Under the pieces are notes generated by a model. The model was not told where the DNA came from. It saw nothing but the letters and a program-made list of their open reading frames with translations, and searched no databases. A DNA stretch of 64,000 nt from Streptomyces massasporeus (GTDB taxonomy: Bacteria > Actinomycetota > Actinomycetes > Streptomycetales > Streptomycetaceae), in contig NZ_BMSE01000010.1 in assembly GCF_014648995.1 (NCBI RefSeq), forward strand, positions 201,992-265,991, read 5' to 3'. The translations under genes and the position numbers were made by a program. Numbering within the stretch: the first letter of the stretch is position 1; each line of letters begins with the position of its first letter. Below are positions 49,619 to 58,634 of the stretch, in pieces.

Positions 49619-49948
49619 ATGAGCACTCCAGAGACATCACGGTTTGTACGGCTTCGGGTGGAACTCGTTCTCGAGGTCGACGACGCGGACGCGGTCACCA
49701 AGTCCGCGCTGCGCCGGATCGCCGAGGAGGCGGACGTGCCGGCGGCGGAACGAGCCCAGGCCGAGGGCGCTGTGACGGAAGACACCGCGGAGGCCCTCGC
49801 GTACCTCGTGGACCCGTTCGACCTGGTCAGCCAGGTGCCGGGGATCGATCTCCAGCAGGCCTCCTGGAGCAGTGAACGGATTGACTACGACCCCGATTCG
49901 CCGGACTGGGACCTCGACGAGGATGATGGCGACGACGGCAACGGCTGA
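49619..49948 (+). CDS. Acidic conserved hypothetical protein
   Basis: A 109-residue acidic soluble protein: FVRLRVELVLEVDDADAVTKSALRRIAEEADV is an alpha/beta start, and the C-terminus is an Asp/Glu tail (DPDSPDWDLDEDDGDDGNG). No recognisable domain. It is followed by a strong terminator. Confidence 0.75.
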   Translation: MSTPETSRFVRLRVELVLEVDDADAVTKSALRRIAEEADVPAAERAQAEGAVTEDTAEALAYLVDPFDLVSQVPGIDLQQASWSSERIDYDPDSPDWDLDEDDGDDGNG

Positions 49949-49964
49949 GCTGTCCGGGATTCGT

Positions 49965-49994
49965 GACCCCGGGCGGCAACCGCCGCCCGGGGTC
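49965..49994 (+). terminator. Hairpin terminator
   Basis: Perfect 13-bp stem GACCCCGGGCGGC with its complement around the tetraloop AACC, 17 bases after the stop of the acidic protein gene. Confidence 0.88.
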
Positions 49995-50124
49995 TTCGCG
50001 TCTCAAGCGACGCACCGACCGCACCCGTAACGACCGGCCCCGTCCGTCACGGACGTGGTGATCCCCACACCTGCGCGACCTGGGGAACCGGACGAACCGG
50101 TCGTAGCGTTGAAAGTTCCGGATG

Positions 50125-50160
50125 AGGACTCACGAGTCCTGGCGAGGACTCACGGGTCCC
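50125..50160 (+). promoter_or_regulatory. Tandem inverted repeats upstream of L,D-transpeptidase
   Basis: AGGACTC-AC-GAGTCCT (50125-50140) is perfect; a second, weaker copy AGGACTCACGGGTCCC (50145-50160) starts exactly 20 bases later, i.e. on the same DNA face. Good candidate for cooperative binding by a dimeric regulator, ~75-110 bases upstream of the gene. Confidence 0.55.
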
Positions 50161-50233
50161 GACGGGGGCACTCAGGTTTTTGACGGGGACACTCGGGGTT
50201 TTGGGGAAATCGGCAACGATGGAGAAGCGTGTG

Positions 50234-51484
50234 ATGACGGTCAGTAAGCGGCGCAAGGGCCTGACGGTCGCGTCCGCACTGCTCGGCGGAGTGCTGATGC
50301 TCTCGGCGTGTTCCGGAGGCGACGACAGTGCCTCCGGGGGCGACGGAGGCGACAGCTCCCAGTCGAAGGTCGACGAGGCCGCGGCGAAGAAGACCTCCGA
50401 GGCCCAGATCAAGATCACGCCCGAGGACGGCTCGGACAACGCCTCCATCAACAACTCCGCCGCCGTCACCGTGAGCAAGGGCACGCTCACCGACGTGAAG
50501 ATGACGACGTCGGAGGGCGCGGAGGTCAGCGGCCAGATATCCGCGGACAAGACCAGCTGGAAGCCGACCGCCCAGCTGGAGCGGTCCACCACCTACAAGC
50601 TGGCGGCCGAGGCGAAGGACTCCGACGGTCGCGTCGCCCACGAGAACGCCTCGTTCACCACGGTCTCCCCGTCCAACAGCTTCATCGGCAACTTCACGCC
50701 GGACGACGGCACCACCGTCGGCGTCGGCATGCCGGTCTCGATCAACTTCGACAAGGCGATCACCAACAAGGCCGCGGTCCAGAAGGGCATCAAGGTCAGC
50801 ACGACCGGCGGCCAGGAAGTCGCCTGCCACTGGTTCAACGCCAACCGCATGGACTGCCGGCCCGAGGACTACTGGAAGGAAGGCTCCACCGTCACGCTGA
50901 AGCTCGCGCTCGACGGTGTCGAGGGAGCCAAGGGCGTCTTCGGCGTCCAGCAGAAGACGGTCACCTTCAAGATCGGCCGCAATCAGGTCTCGTACGTCGA
51001 CGCGAAGACCAAGCAGATGAAGATCACGCAGGACGGCAAGACCGTCCGCACGATCCCGATCTCCGCCGGCTCGCCCGAGAACAAGACCTACGAGGGCATC
51101 ATGGTGATGTCCGAGAAGTTCAAGGAGACGCGCATGAACGGCGCGACCGTGGGCTTCACGGACGACGACGGCAAGGGCGAGTACGACATCAAGGACGTGC
51201 CGCACGCCATCCGCCTCTCCAGCTCGGGCACGTTCATCCACGGCAACTACTGGGGCGCGAAGTCCATCTTCGGCAGCGTGAACACCAGCCACGGCTGCGT
51301 CGGCCTGCAGGACGCCAAGGGCGCCAACGACCCGAACACCCCGGGCGCGTGGTTCTTCAAGAACTCGATGCTCGGTGACGTGGTGGTCGTGGAGAACACC
51401 GGCGACAAGACGGTCGCGCCGGACAACGGCCTCAACGGCTGGAACATGGGCTGGGCCGACTGGAAGGCCGGTTCCGCGGTCTGA
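50234..51484 (+). CDS. L,D-transpeptidase lipoprotein (YkuD family)
   Basis: Cell-wall enzyme that forms 3-3 cross-links or attaches proteins to peptidoglycan, anchored to the outer face of the membrane. 416 residues from ATG 50234 (GGAGAAG upstream), lipobox LSAC with Cys ~27. Residues ~60-245 form two Ig-like domains as in mycobacterial Ldts. The YkuD domain (~255-390) ends in the catalytic HGNYWG...SHGCVGL with His353 and Cys355. A Trp-rich C-terminal tail (WNMGWADWKAG) is also typical. A long terminator follows. Confidence 0.94.
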   Translation: MTVSKRRKGLTVASALLGGVLMLSACSGGDDSASGGDGGDSSQSKVDEAAAKKTSEAQIKITPEDGSDNASINNSAAVTVSKGTLTDVKMTTSEGAEVSGQISADKTSWKPTAQLERSTTYKLAAEAKDSDGRVAHENASFTTVSPSNSFIGNFTPDDGTTVGVGMPVSINFDKAITNKAAVQKGIKVSTTGGQEVACHWFNANRMDCRPEDYWKEGSTVTLKLALDGVEGAKGVFGVQQKTVTFKIGRNQVSYVDAKTKQMKITQDGKTVRTIPISAGSPENKTYEGIMVMSEKFKETRMNGATVGFTDDDGKGEYDIKDVPHAIRLSSSGTFIHGNYWGAKSIFGSVNTSHGCVGLQDAKGANDPNTPGAWFFKNSMLGDVVVVENTGDKTVAPDNGLNGWNMGWADWKAGSAV

Positions 51485-51504
51485 CGATTCGCCGGCTCTC
51501 CTGA

Positions 51505-51554
51505 CGAAAGGCCGCCGCCCACCCCGGACACCCGGGGTGGGCGGCGGCCTTTCG
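51505..51554 (+). terminator. Long hairpin terminator after L,D-transpeptidase gene
   Basis: CGAAAGGCCGCCGCCCACCC C pairs perfectly over 21 bp with its complement across an 8-base loop. Its right arm overlaps the apparent start of the ABC ATPase remnant that follows. Confidence 0.92.
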
Positions 51555-52178
51555 TCGCCGGGGGTAGACCTGACCATCCCCGACGGAGACAGACTGGTCA
51601 TCCAGGGCCCCACCGGCGGTGGAAAGTCCACACTGCTCCAGATGCTCGGCGGCCTCGACCGGCCCACCTCCGGCGAGATCGTCCTGGACGGCACCGACCT
51701 CGCCGCCCTGCCGGAGGCGAGACTGACCCGGGTGAGAAGCGAAAGCATCGGCTTCGTCTTCCAGTCCTTCAACCTCATCCCGACGCTCACCGCGCAGGAA
51801 AACGTGGAGACCGCCCTCGTCCCCCTCGGCGTGAAGCCGAAACAGCGACGCGAACAGGCCGCCGAGGCACTGAAGTCGGTCGGTCTCGGCGAGCGTCTCG
51901 CGCATCTGCCCGGCGAGATGTCCGGCGGTCAGCAGCAACGCGTGGCCATCGCCCGGGCCTTGGTGAAACAGCCGAAGGTGCTCCTCGCCGACGAACCCAC
52001 CGGCAATCTCGACGAATCGATGCGCGACGAGATCATGGACGTACTCGAACGCATGTGGGAGGAACTCGGTCTCACCTTCGTGATGGTCACCCACGACTCG
52101 GCGATAGCGAAGAAGGCTCCGCGTGTGGCGACGATCCGCAAGGGCCGCATCTCTGTCAAGGAGAACGCGCGTGCGTAA
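51537..52178 (+). pseudogene. N-terminally truncated ABC ATPase (LolD/MacB-type)
   Basis: The frame reads DLTIPDGDRLVIQGPTGGGKST (Walker A), FVFQSFNLIPTLTAQENV (Q-loop), LPGEMSGGQQQRVAIARALV (signature), VLLADEPTGNLDE (Walker B) and THDSA (H-loop): everything needed from Walker A on. The ~30 residues normally before this (first beta strands and the A-loop aromatic) are missing. The only in-frame start is GTG 51537, inside the preceding terminator stem. Its stop overlaps GTG 52171, the start of a 7-codon frame (VRNRAAL) that ends at 52194, probably the stub of a deleted permease gene. It is best read as a decayed transporter. Confidence 0.7.
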
Positions 52179-52202
52179 CCGCGCGGCCCTGTAACGGAGT
52201 TC

Positions 52203-52231
52203 CGTCGGCCGTGTAACAGTCGGCCGACGGG
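52203..52231. terminator. Hairpin upstream of subtilase gene
   Basis: CCGTCGGCC (52203-52211) and GGCCGACGG (52223-52231) with an 11-base loop, about 25 bases after the ABC remnant. Terminator or end of the deleted transporter operon; the subtilase promoter must lie between here and 52373. Confidence 0.65.
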
Positions 52232-52373
52232 ATTCTTACCGTCCTCTCATCTATTGAGCAGCTGATCACCCCTCGGCATACTGCGTATTCCGGGGGGTGT
52301 ACGGGCACGCGTACGAGACCACCCCCGGCCGGGTGAACGGGGAATTCGCCCGGTTCTTCTGCAAGGGGGAAAC

Positions 52374-55300
52374 TTGCGCAGACAAGTGAAAAGGGCGTAC
52401 GCGGCCACCGTCGCCACAGCGGCGGCCGTGGCACTGGCCGCGGGCATGACCAGCCCGGCGTCGGCCAACGGCGAGCAGACGGCAGCGTCCGCCAAGCCGG
52501 CGTCCCTTACCGCCAAGCACCGCATCACACTCATCACCGGCGACCGCGTCGTGCTGGACGCCAAGGGCCGTGTGATCGGCCTGGAACACGCCAAGGGCCG
52601 CGAGAAGGTACCCGTCCAGATCCGCAAGGTCGACGGCCACACCCTCGTCATCCCGGCCGACGCGGCCCGCCTGGTCGCCACCGGCAAGCTCGACCAGCGG
52701 CTCTTCGATGTCACCGAGCTCAACAAGTCGACGACCCGCAAGGCCCAGAAGAAGGGCCTGAAGGTCATCGTCGGCTACCAGGGTGGCGCTGCCGCTACCA
52801 AGGCCGACGTCCGCGAGGCCGGCACCCTGAGCCACGCGCTGAAGTCCGTGAACGCGGACGCCGTGCAGACGCCGCAGCAGGACACGCCCGAACTCTGGGA
52901 CGCGGTCACCAACGGCGAGAAGACCGCCTCCGGCATCGCGCACGTCTGGCTCGACGGCGTCCGCAAGGCCAGCCTCGACAAGTCCGTCCCGCAGATCGGC
53001 GCGCCCAAGGCCTGGTCGGCCGGCTACGACGGCAAGGGCACCAAGATCGCCGTCCTGGACACCGGTGTCGACGCCACCCACGACGACCTCAAGGGTCAGG
53101 TGGCCGGCGCCAAGAACTTCACCACCTCGCCCGACGCCTCCGACAAGGTCGGCCACGGAACGCACGTCGCGTCCATCGCGGCCGGTACCGGCAAGAAGTC
53201 CGGCGGCAAGTACAAGGGCGTCGCGCCCGGCGCGAAGATCCTCAACGGCAAGGTCCTCGACGACGGCGGCTTCGGCAGCGACTCCGAGATCCTCGCCGGC
53301 ATGGAGTGGGCCGTCGCCGAGGGCGCCGACGTCATCAACATGAGCCTGGGCGGCGGCGACACGCCCGCGATCGACCCGCTGGAAGCGGCGGTGAACAAGC
53401 TGTCCGACGAGAAGGGCGTCCTGTTCGCCATCGCGGCCGGCAACGAGGGCGACTTCGGCGAGCAGACGATCGGCTCCCCGGGCAGCGCCGCGGCGGCCCT
53501 GACCGTCGGCGCCGTCGACGACAAGGACGAGCTCGCCGACTTCTCCAGCCGCGGCCCCGGCATGGACGGCGCCCTCAAGCCCGATGTGACCGCGCCCGGC
53601 GTGGACATCACCGCGGCCTCCGCCCCGGGCAACCAGATAGCCCAGGAGGTCGGCGAGAAGCCGGCCGGCTACATGACGATCTCCGGTACCTCGATGGCGA
53701 CCCCGCACGTCGCGGGCGCGGCGGCGATCCTCAAGCAGCAGCACCCGGATTGGACGGGCGACCGCCTGAAGGGCGCCCTCACCGCCTCCACCAAGGGCGG
53801 CAAGTACACCCCGTTCGAGCAGGGTTCGGGCCGGATCCAGGTCGACAAGGCCATCAAGCAGTCCGTGATCGCCGAGCCGGTCTCGGTGAGCTTCGGGGTG
53901 CAGCAGTGGCCGCACACCGACGACAAGCCGGTCACCAAGGAGCTGACGTACCGCAACCTCGGTACGAAGGACGTCACGCTGAAGCTGACGTCGACGGCCA
54001 CCAACCCCAAGGGCCAGGCCGTCCCGTCCGGCTTCTTCAAGCTCGGCGCCACCTCGGTGACGGTCCCGGCCGGCGGCAAGGCCTCCGTGCCGTTCACCGT
54101 CAACACCAAGCTCGGCGGCACGGTCGACGGCGCGTACTCGGCGTACGTGACGGCGACGGGCGGCGGCCAGACGGTCCGCACGGCGGCGGCGGTGCAGCGC
54201 GAGGTCGAGTCGTACGACGTGACGCTGAAGTTCCTCGACCGCGACGGCAAGGCCGCGAAGAACTACAGCGCCGACCTGACCGGCATAGCGGGCCTGGGCC
54301 TGGGTAAGGGGGCCATGCCGTACGACGAGGACGGCACCGTCACCACCCGTGTCCCCAAGGGCACCTACGTCCTCAACACGAACATCTACGTGGGCGACGA
54401 CCCGGAGAAGTTCGAGGGCGTCGACTGGCTCGCTCAGCCCAAACTGAACCTCACCAAGAACACGACGATCACGCTGGACGCCCGCAAGGCCAAGCCGGTG
54501 GACATCACCGTCCCGGCCACCGGCGTCAAGTCGGAGTTCGCCTCGGCCGACTACACGGTGGAGAGCGGGGACAGCAGCTACGGCTTCGGCTGGTGGCTGG
54601 ACTCCTACGACGGCTTCCGCAGCGCCCACGTCGGCCCGCAGATCACCGACGGTTCGGTGACCCAGCAGTGGGACGGCCACTGGTCCAAGGGCGCCAACGA
54701 GGAGTACAACGTCATCGCCGGCGGCCCGGTCAAGCAGCTCGCCACCGGATTCACCAAGCACTACAAGGCGAGCGAACTCGCCACGGTGAAGGCCGGTCTC
54801 GGTGCCGCGGCGAGCGGCAAGAAGGGCTCGGTCAACGCGGTGGGCTGGATGCCGTGGAGCTCCAGCGCTTCCTCGATCGGCATGCAGCAGGCCCTGCCCG
54901 GCACCCGGACGATCCACGTGTCCGCCCAGGGTGGCGTGAAGTGGCAGCTCGAGTTCGCCCAGTCCGGGGGTGTGGACGAGGACGGCTTCCCGGTCGACGA
55001 GGCCGCCTACGCGATGGGCACGCACACGTTCGCGGCCGGCAAGAGCTACTCCAAGACCGTCAACACGGCTGTCTTCGGGCCGCGCCTGACCGGCGACTTC
55101 GGTGTCATCCGTGAGGGCAACGAGATCTACGGTTCCCTGCCGCTGTTCGCCGACGGCAAGGGCAACGTGGGCTACTCGACGTTCTCCGCGGTCGACACGA
55201 CCCTCTACCGCAACGGCACCAAGGTCGGCAGCAACGACGACCCGCTGTTCGGCGACAAGCAGTTCAAGGTCCCGGCCGCCGACGCCGAGTACAAGCTCAC

Positions 55301-55700
55301 GACGTCGGTCAAGCGCAGCGTCAAGGTCGCCGCGGCCTCCACTCGCGTCGACGCCAGCTGGACGTTCCGCTCGAAGAAGACCAACAGCATCACGAAGCTC
55401 CCCGTCTCCACGGCCCGCTTCGGCGCGACCACGGGTCTGGACAGCAAGGCCCCGGCCGACAAGACCGTCAAGGTCCCGGTCACCGTCGAGGGCGCGGCCA
55501 AGGGCAGCAACCTGAAGTCGCTGTCGGTCTACGTGTCGTACGACTACGGCAAGACCTGGAAGAAACTCACCGTCAAGGACGGCAAGGTGAGCGTCAAGAA
55601 CCCGGCGAAGGGGAAGGCCATCTCCTTCCACGCCAAGATCGCCGACAAGAAGGGCAACAAGTCGACGATCTCGATCTACAACGCGTACTACGGCAAGTAA
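52374..55700 (+). CDS. Large secreted subtilisin-like serine protease
   Basis: Secreted S8-family peptidase of 1108 residues starting at TTG 52374 (AAGGGGGAAA upstream). Signal peptide ends near SPASA-NG (~31). A propeptide (~35-200) includes VHVWLDG-like HVWLDGVRKASLD. The catalytic triad is Asp229 (VLDTGVD), His261 (GHGTHVAS) and Ser440 (GTSMATPHVAG), with oxyanion Asn in AAGNEG. A long beta-rich C-terminal region (~480-1108) without recognised repeats or sorting signal follows. It is flanked by terminators and is monocistronic. Probably an extracellular nutrient or developmental protease. Confidence 0.94.
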   Translation: MRRQVKRAYAATVATAAAVALAAGMTSPASANGEQTAASAKPASLTAKHRITLITGDRVVLDAKGRVIGLEHAKGREKVPVQIRKVDGHTLVIPADAARLVATGKLDQRLFDVTELNKSTTRKAQKKGLKVIVGYQGGAAATKADVREAGTLSHALKSVNADAVQTPQQDTPELWDAVTNGEKTASGIAHVWLDGVRKASLDKSVPQIGAPKAWSAGYDGKGTKIAVLDTGVDATHDDLKGQVAGAKNFTTSPDASDKVGHGTHVASIAAGTGKKSGGKYKGVAPGAKILNGKVLDDGGFGSDSEILAGMEWAVAEGADVINMSLGGGDTPAIDPLEAAVNKLSDEKGVLFAIAAGNEGDFGEQTIGSPGSAAAALTVGAVDDKDELADFSSRGPGMDGALKPDVTAPGVDITAASAPGNQIAQEVGEKPAGYMTISGTSMATPHVAGAAAILKQQHPDWTGDRLKGALTASTKGGKYTPFEQGSGRIQVDKAIKQSVIAEPVSVSFGVQQWPHTDDKPVTKELTYRNLGTKDVTLKLTSTATNPKGQAVPSGFFKLGATSVTVPAGGKASVPFTVNTKLGGTVDGAYSAYVTATGGGQTVRTAAAVQREVESYDVTLKFLDRDGKAAKNYSADLTGIAGLGLGKGAMPYDEDGTVTTRVPKGTYVLNTNIYVGDDPEKFEGVDWLAQPKLNLTKNTTITLDARKAKPVDITVPATGVKSEFASADYTVESGDSSYGFGWWLDSYDGFRSAHVGPQITDGSVTQQWDGHWSKGANEEYNVIAGGPVKQLATGFTKHYKASELATVKAGLGAAASGKKGSVNAVGWMPWSSSASSIGMQQALPGTRTIHVSAQGGVKWQLEFAQSGGVDEDGFPVDEAAYAMGTHTFAAGKSYSKTVNTAVFGPRLTGDFGVIREGNEIYGSLPLFADGKGNVGYSTFSAVDTTLYRNGTKVGSNDDPLFGDKQFKVPAADAEYKLTTSVKRSVKVAAASTRVDASWTFRSKKTNSITKLPVSTARFGATTGLDSKAPADKTVKVPVTVEGAAKGSNLKSLSVYVSYDYGKTWKKLTVKDGKVSVKNPAKGKAISFHAKIADKKGNKSTISIYNAYYGK

Positions 55701-55722
55701 GCGGTAGCGCGAGCGCGTTGAC

Positions 55723-55754
55723 GGCCCGTCGGAAGCCTCGGCTTCCGGCGGGCC
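55723..55754 (+). terminator. Hairpin terminator after subtilase
   Basis: GGCCCGTCGGAAGCC against GGCTTCCGGCGGGCC, 15 bp with one G-T pair and a 2-base loop, 23 bases after the stop. Confidence 0.85.
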
Positions 55755-55777
55755 TGCCGCGTCAGTAGGGTCCTCGC

Positions 55778-56290
55778 ATGACCGCCGCCGTGACCGCCAT
55801 GATCACCGCCGTCGTGGGTGTCCTCGGCACGCTCTTCGCGCCGGTGCTCGGCCAGCGGCTCTCCGCACGGCAGCGGGACGAGGAGACCCGGGCCGAGGAG
55901 CAACGACGGCGGTTCGAGGAGCGCAGGGACGCGTACACGGCCATGAACAGGGCCTCACGCCAGTTCCACACCCTCCTGAAGGACGCCCTGCACCGCCTGC
56001 GCGACGGGGTCTACGGCGACGCCGAGCGTGACCAGCTCGAAGAGACGCGGCGCGACTACCGGGACCGGTACGCGCAGGCCCAGATGATCGTGCCGGAGCG
56101 GATCCTGGAGGCCTCGCGGTCCGTCAACGAGGTCCTCGCGGGCACCGACGCGGCGGTCAAGCGACTCGACCGCGGCGTGGCCCGGGAGGGCGAGAGTGCC
56201 GAAGGCGCCCTGCTCGACCTGAAGGAGGCCGAACCGCGGCTGTCCGCGATGCGGAGGCTGATGCGGGAGGACCTGGGCGTCGTCGACTGA
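55778..56290 (+). CDS. Small membrane-anchored coiled-coil protein
   Basis: A 170-residue protein with one N-terminal hydrophobic helix (AAVTAMITAVVGVLGTLFAPVLG) followed by a mostly helical, charged segment (RQRDEETRAEEQRRRFEERRDAYTAM onward) likely to form coiled coil. No catalytic motif. Similar proteins in Streptomyces are unannotated. It lies 78 bases after the protease terminator. Confidence 0.75.
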   Translation: MTAAVTAMITAVVGVLGTLFAPVLGQRLSARQRDEETRAEEQRRRFEERRDAYTAMNRASRQFHTLLKDALHRLRDGVYGDAERDQLEETRRDYRDRYAQAQMIVPERILEASRSVNEVLAGTDAAVKRLDRGVAREGESAEGALLDLKEAEPRLSAMRRLMREDLGVVD

Positions 56291-56342
56291 GGCACGACGG
56301 TTACGGGGGCACGGGCGGCGGTGACCGAGGCGCGGGTGCCTC

Positions 56343-57254
56343 TCACTCCGACGGTGTCGAGGCCCTGGTGCCCGAGCGCGTCGCGTCCGCTCCCCAGCTG
56401 GCCAGCAGGCGCAGGGCCTCCGCCGACGGGGTGTCCGGTTCCGCGTGGTAGGTGATCAGGGACTGCTCGCCGTCGTCGACCAGGCGGAACGTCTCGAAGG
56501 ACAGGGTCAGGTCGCCGACCAGGGGGTGGCGCAGGCGTTTGACGCCGTAGCTCTTCTCCTTGACGTCGTGGGCGGCCCAGAGGCGGCGGAACTCCTCGCT
56601 CTTCACCGAGAGTTCGCCCACCAGGGCCGACAGCCGCGGGTCGTCCGGGTGGCAGCCCGCGTCCATGCGCAGATAGCCGACGATGTCGGACGCCTTCTGC
56701 TCCCACTCCACGAACAGCTCGCGGTACTCGGGCCTGAGGAACACCATGCGCGCCCAGTTCCGCTCCTGCGCCGGCACCTCCGCCCAGTCGCCGAAGAGGG
56801 CCGACGCCATGCGGTTCCAGGCCAGGACGTCCGAGCGGCGCCCGACGATGTATGCCGGGACGGACTCGATCGAGTCCAGCAGATGCCGCAGCGCAGGCCG
56901 CACCTGCTGGCTGCGCGTCACCGGCTTCTTCTTGTGCTGCTTCGGCTTCGCCAGATGCATCAGGTGCGCGTGCTCGGCGTCGTTCAGCCGCAGGGCGCGC
57001 GCGATCGCGTCCAGCACCTCCGCGGAGACGTTGCGGCCGTTGCCCTGCTCCAGCCGCGTGTAGTACGCCACGGACACCCCGGCCAGCTGCGCCAGCTCCT
57101 CACGGCGCAGCCCGGGCACCCGCCGCCGCCCGAAGTCGGGCAGCCCCACGTCCTCGGGCTTCAGCCGGGCCCGCCGGGTGCGCAGGAACTCACTGAGCTC
57201 GGCGCGCCGGTCCAGGCCACCGGCCGTCTGTGCGGGTTCGGGCTGTTCGTCCAT
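56343..57254 (-). CDS. XRE-type regulator with MmyB-like ligand domain
   Basis: A 303-residue helix-turn-helix protein from ATG 57254. Residues ~20-85 hold the DNA-binding domain (LGLPDFGRRRVPGLRREELA-like VGLPDFGRRRVPGLRREELA, AGVSVAYYTRLEQGNGRNVS). The C-terminal MmyB-like domain (~105-275) has DVLAWNRMASALFGDWAEVP, ARMVFLRPEYRELFVEWEQ and HPLVGDLTLSFETFRL; the family binds lipid-like or small ligands. It is divergent from the alcohol dehydrogenase gene and very likely its regulator. Confidence 0.92.
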   Translation of the reverse strand: MDEQPEPAQTAGGLDRRAELSEFLRTRRARLKPEDVGLPDFGRRRVPGLRREELAQLAGVSVAYYTRLEQGNGRNVSAEVLDAIARALRLNDAEHAHLMHLAKPKQHKKKPVTRSQQVRPALRHLLDSIESVPAYIVGRRSDVLAWNRMASALFGDWAEVPAQERNWARMVFLRPEYRELFVEWEQKASDIVGYLRMDAGCHPDDPRLSALVGELSVKSEEFRRLWAAHDVKEKSYGVKRLRHPLVGDLTLSFETFRLVDDGEQSLITYHAEPDTPSAEALRLLASWGADATRSGTRASTPSE

Positions 57255-57303
57255 GCCGTCCAGTATTCCTGGTCGTACGCCCACGAGCCTGACCCCGCCA
57301 GTG

Positions 57304-57322
57304 GTACGCACCGTGTGCGTAC
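57304..57322. promoter_or_regulatory. Operator-like palindrome between XRE regulator and dehydrogenase
   Basis: GTACGCAC-CGT-GTGCGTAC: perfect 8-bp arms with a 3-base spacer, 50 bases from the regulator start and 113 from the dehydrogenase start. Best candidate for the regulator's binding site. Confidence 0.7.
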
Positions 57323-57434
57323 GCAAAACCGTGGTCTGGGTGAGCACGAACGAATCCGGCACGCTGGTGATCGTGCCCGGTCAGAAGATCCAGAAGGCAG
57401 CCGGGCACGGAACCCCGCTAGGAGAACCCACGGC

Positions 57435-58475
57435 ATGACCACTGTTGCTGCGTACGCCGCTCCCGCTCCCAAGGCTCCGCTGGAGCGCACCACCATCGAG
57501 CGCCGCGAGGTCCGCGAGTTCGACGTCCTGATCGACATCAAGTTCGCCGGCATCTGCCACTCCGACATCCACCAGGCCCAGGAGGGCTGGGGCGAGGCGA
57601 TCTTCCCGATGGTCCCCGGCCACGAGATAGCCGGTGTCGTCTCCGCGGTCGGCCCGGGCGTCACGAAGTTCGCCGTCGGCGACCGCGTGGGCGTCGGCTG
57701 CATGGTCGACTCCTGCCGCGAGTGCGAGAACTGCAAGGCCGGCCGTGAGCAGTACTGCGTGCAGGGCAACGTCCCCACGTACAACGGCATCGGCAAGGAC
57801 GGCGAGCCCACCTACGGCGGCTACTCGGAGAACGTCGTCGTCGACGAGAACTTCGTCGTCCGCATCCCCGACGGCCTCTCCCTCGACGTCGCCGCGCCGC
57901 TGCTGTGCGCCGGCATCACCCTCTACTCCCCGCTCCGCCGCTTCGGCGCCGGCCCCGGCAAGAAGGTCGCGATCGTCGGCCTGGGCGGCCTCGGCCACAT
58001 GGGCGTCAAGATCGCCCACGCCCTCGGCGCCGAGGTGACCGTGCTGTCGCAGTCCCTGCGCAAGCAGGAGGACGGCCTGCGGCTGGGCGCGGACCACTAC
58101 TACGCCACCAGCGACCCGAAGACCTTCGAGGAGCTGGCCGGCACGTTCGACCTGATCGTGTCGACGGTGTCCGCCCCGCTGGACTTCAACGCCTACCTGT
58201 CCCTGCTGAAGACCGAGGGCACCCTGGCCAACGTCGGAGCCCCCGAGGAGCCGGTCTCCCTCAACCTCTTCTCGGTGATCGGCGGCGGCAAGACCCTCGC
58301 CGGTTCCATGATCGGCGGCATCGCGGAGACCCAGGAGATGCTGGACTTCTGCGCCGAGCACGGCCTGGGCGCCGAGATCGAGCTGATCAGCGGTGACCAG
58401 ATCAACGAGGCGTACGAGCGGGTCCAGGCCAGCGACGTGCGCTACCGGTTCGTGATCGACACGGCGACGATCTGA
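57435..58475 (+). CDS. Zinc-dependent NAD(P) alcohol dehydrogenase
   Basis: Cinnamyl-alcohol/YahK-type medium-chain dehydrogenase, 346 residues; reduces aldehydes with NADPH in characterised relatives. Catalytic zinc ligands: Cys in GICHSDIHQ (~41), HE in VPGHEIAG (~64) and Cys in APLLCAGIT (~155). Structural zinc Cys cluster: DSCRECENCKAGREQYC (~94-111). Cofactor fold: VGLGGLGHMGVKIAHALG (~178). ATG 57435 follows GGAGAACC. Likely controlled by the divergent XRE/MmyB-type protein. Confidence 0.94.
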   Translation: MTTVAAYAAPAPKAPLERTTIERREVREFDVLIDIKFAGICHSDIHQAQEGWGEAIFPMVPGHEIAGVVSAVGPGVTKFAVGDRVGVGCMVDSCRECENCKAGREQYCVQGNVPTYNGIGKDGEPTYGGYSENVVVDENFVVRIPDGLSLDVAAPLLCAGITLYSPLRRFGAGPGKKVAIVGLGGLGHMGVKIAHALGAEVTVLSQSLRKQEDGLRLGADHYYATSDPKTFEELAGTFDLIVSTVSAPLDFNAYLSLLKTEGTLANVGAPEEPVSLNLFSVIGGGKTLAGSMIGGIAETQEMLDFCAEHGLGAEIELISGDQINEAYERVQASDVRYRFVIDTATI

Positions 58476-58494
58476 CCCCACCCCCCAAGTGAGA

Positions 58495-58537
58495 CAGCCC
58501 TGAGGGCCCCGGCCGCGCGCCGGGGCCCTCAGGGCTG
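58495..58537 (+). terminator. Hairpin terminator after alcohol dehydrogenase
   Basis: Perfect 18-bp stem CAGCCCTGAGGGCCCCGG with its complement and a 7-base loop, 20 bases after the stop. Confidence 0.9.
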
Positions 58538-58634
58538 TTCGTGATGCACGACATGCACGACGGGGTGCGCGCGGGGTACACGTGGGGGAGTGCACCGCAG
58601 GGGTCCGCCGCCACGTACGTCAGGGGAGGCCGCC

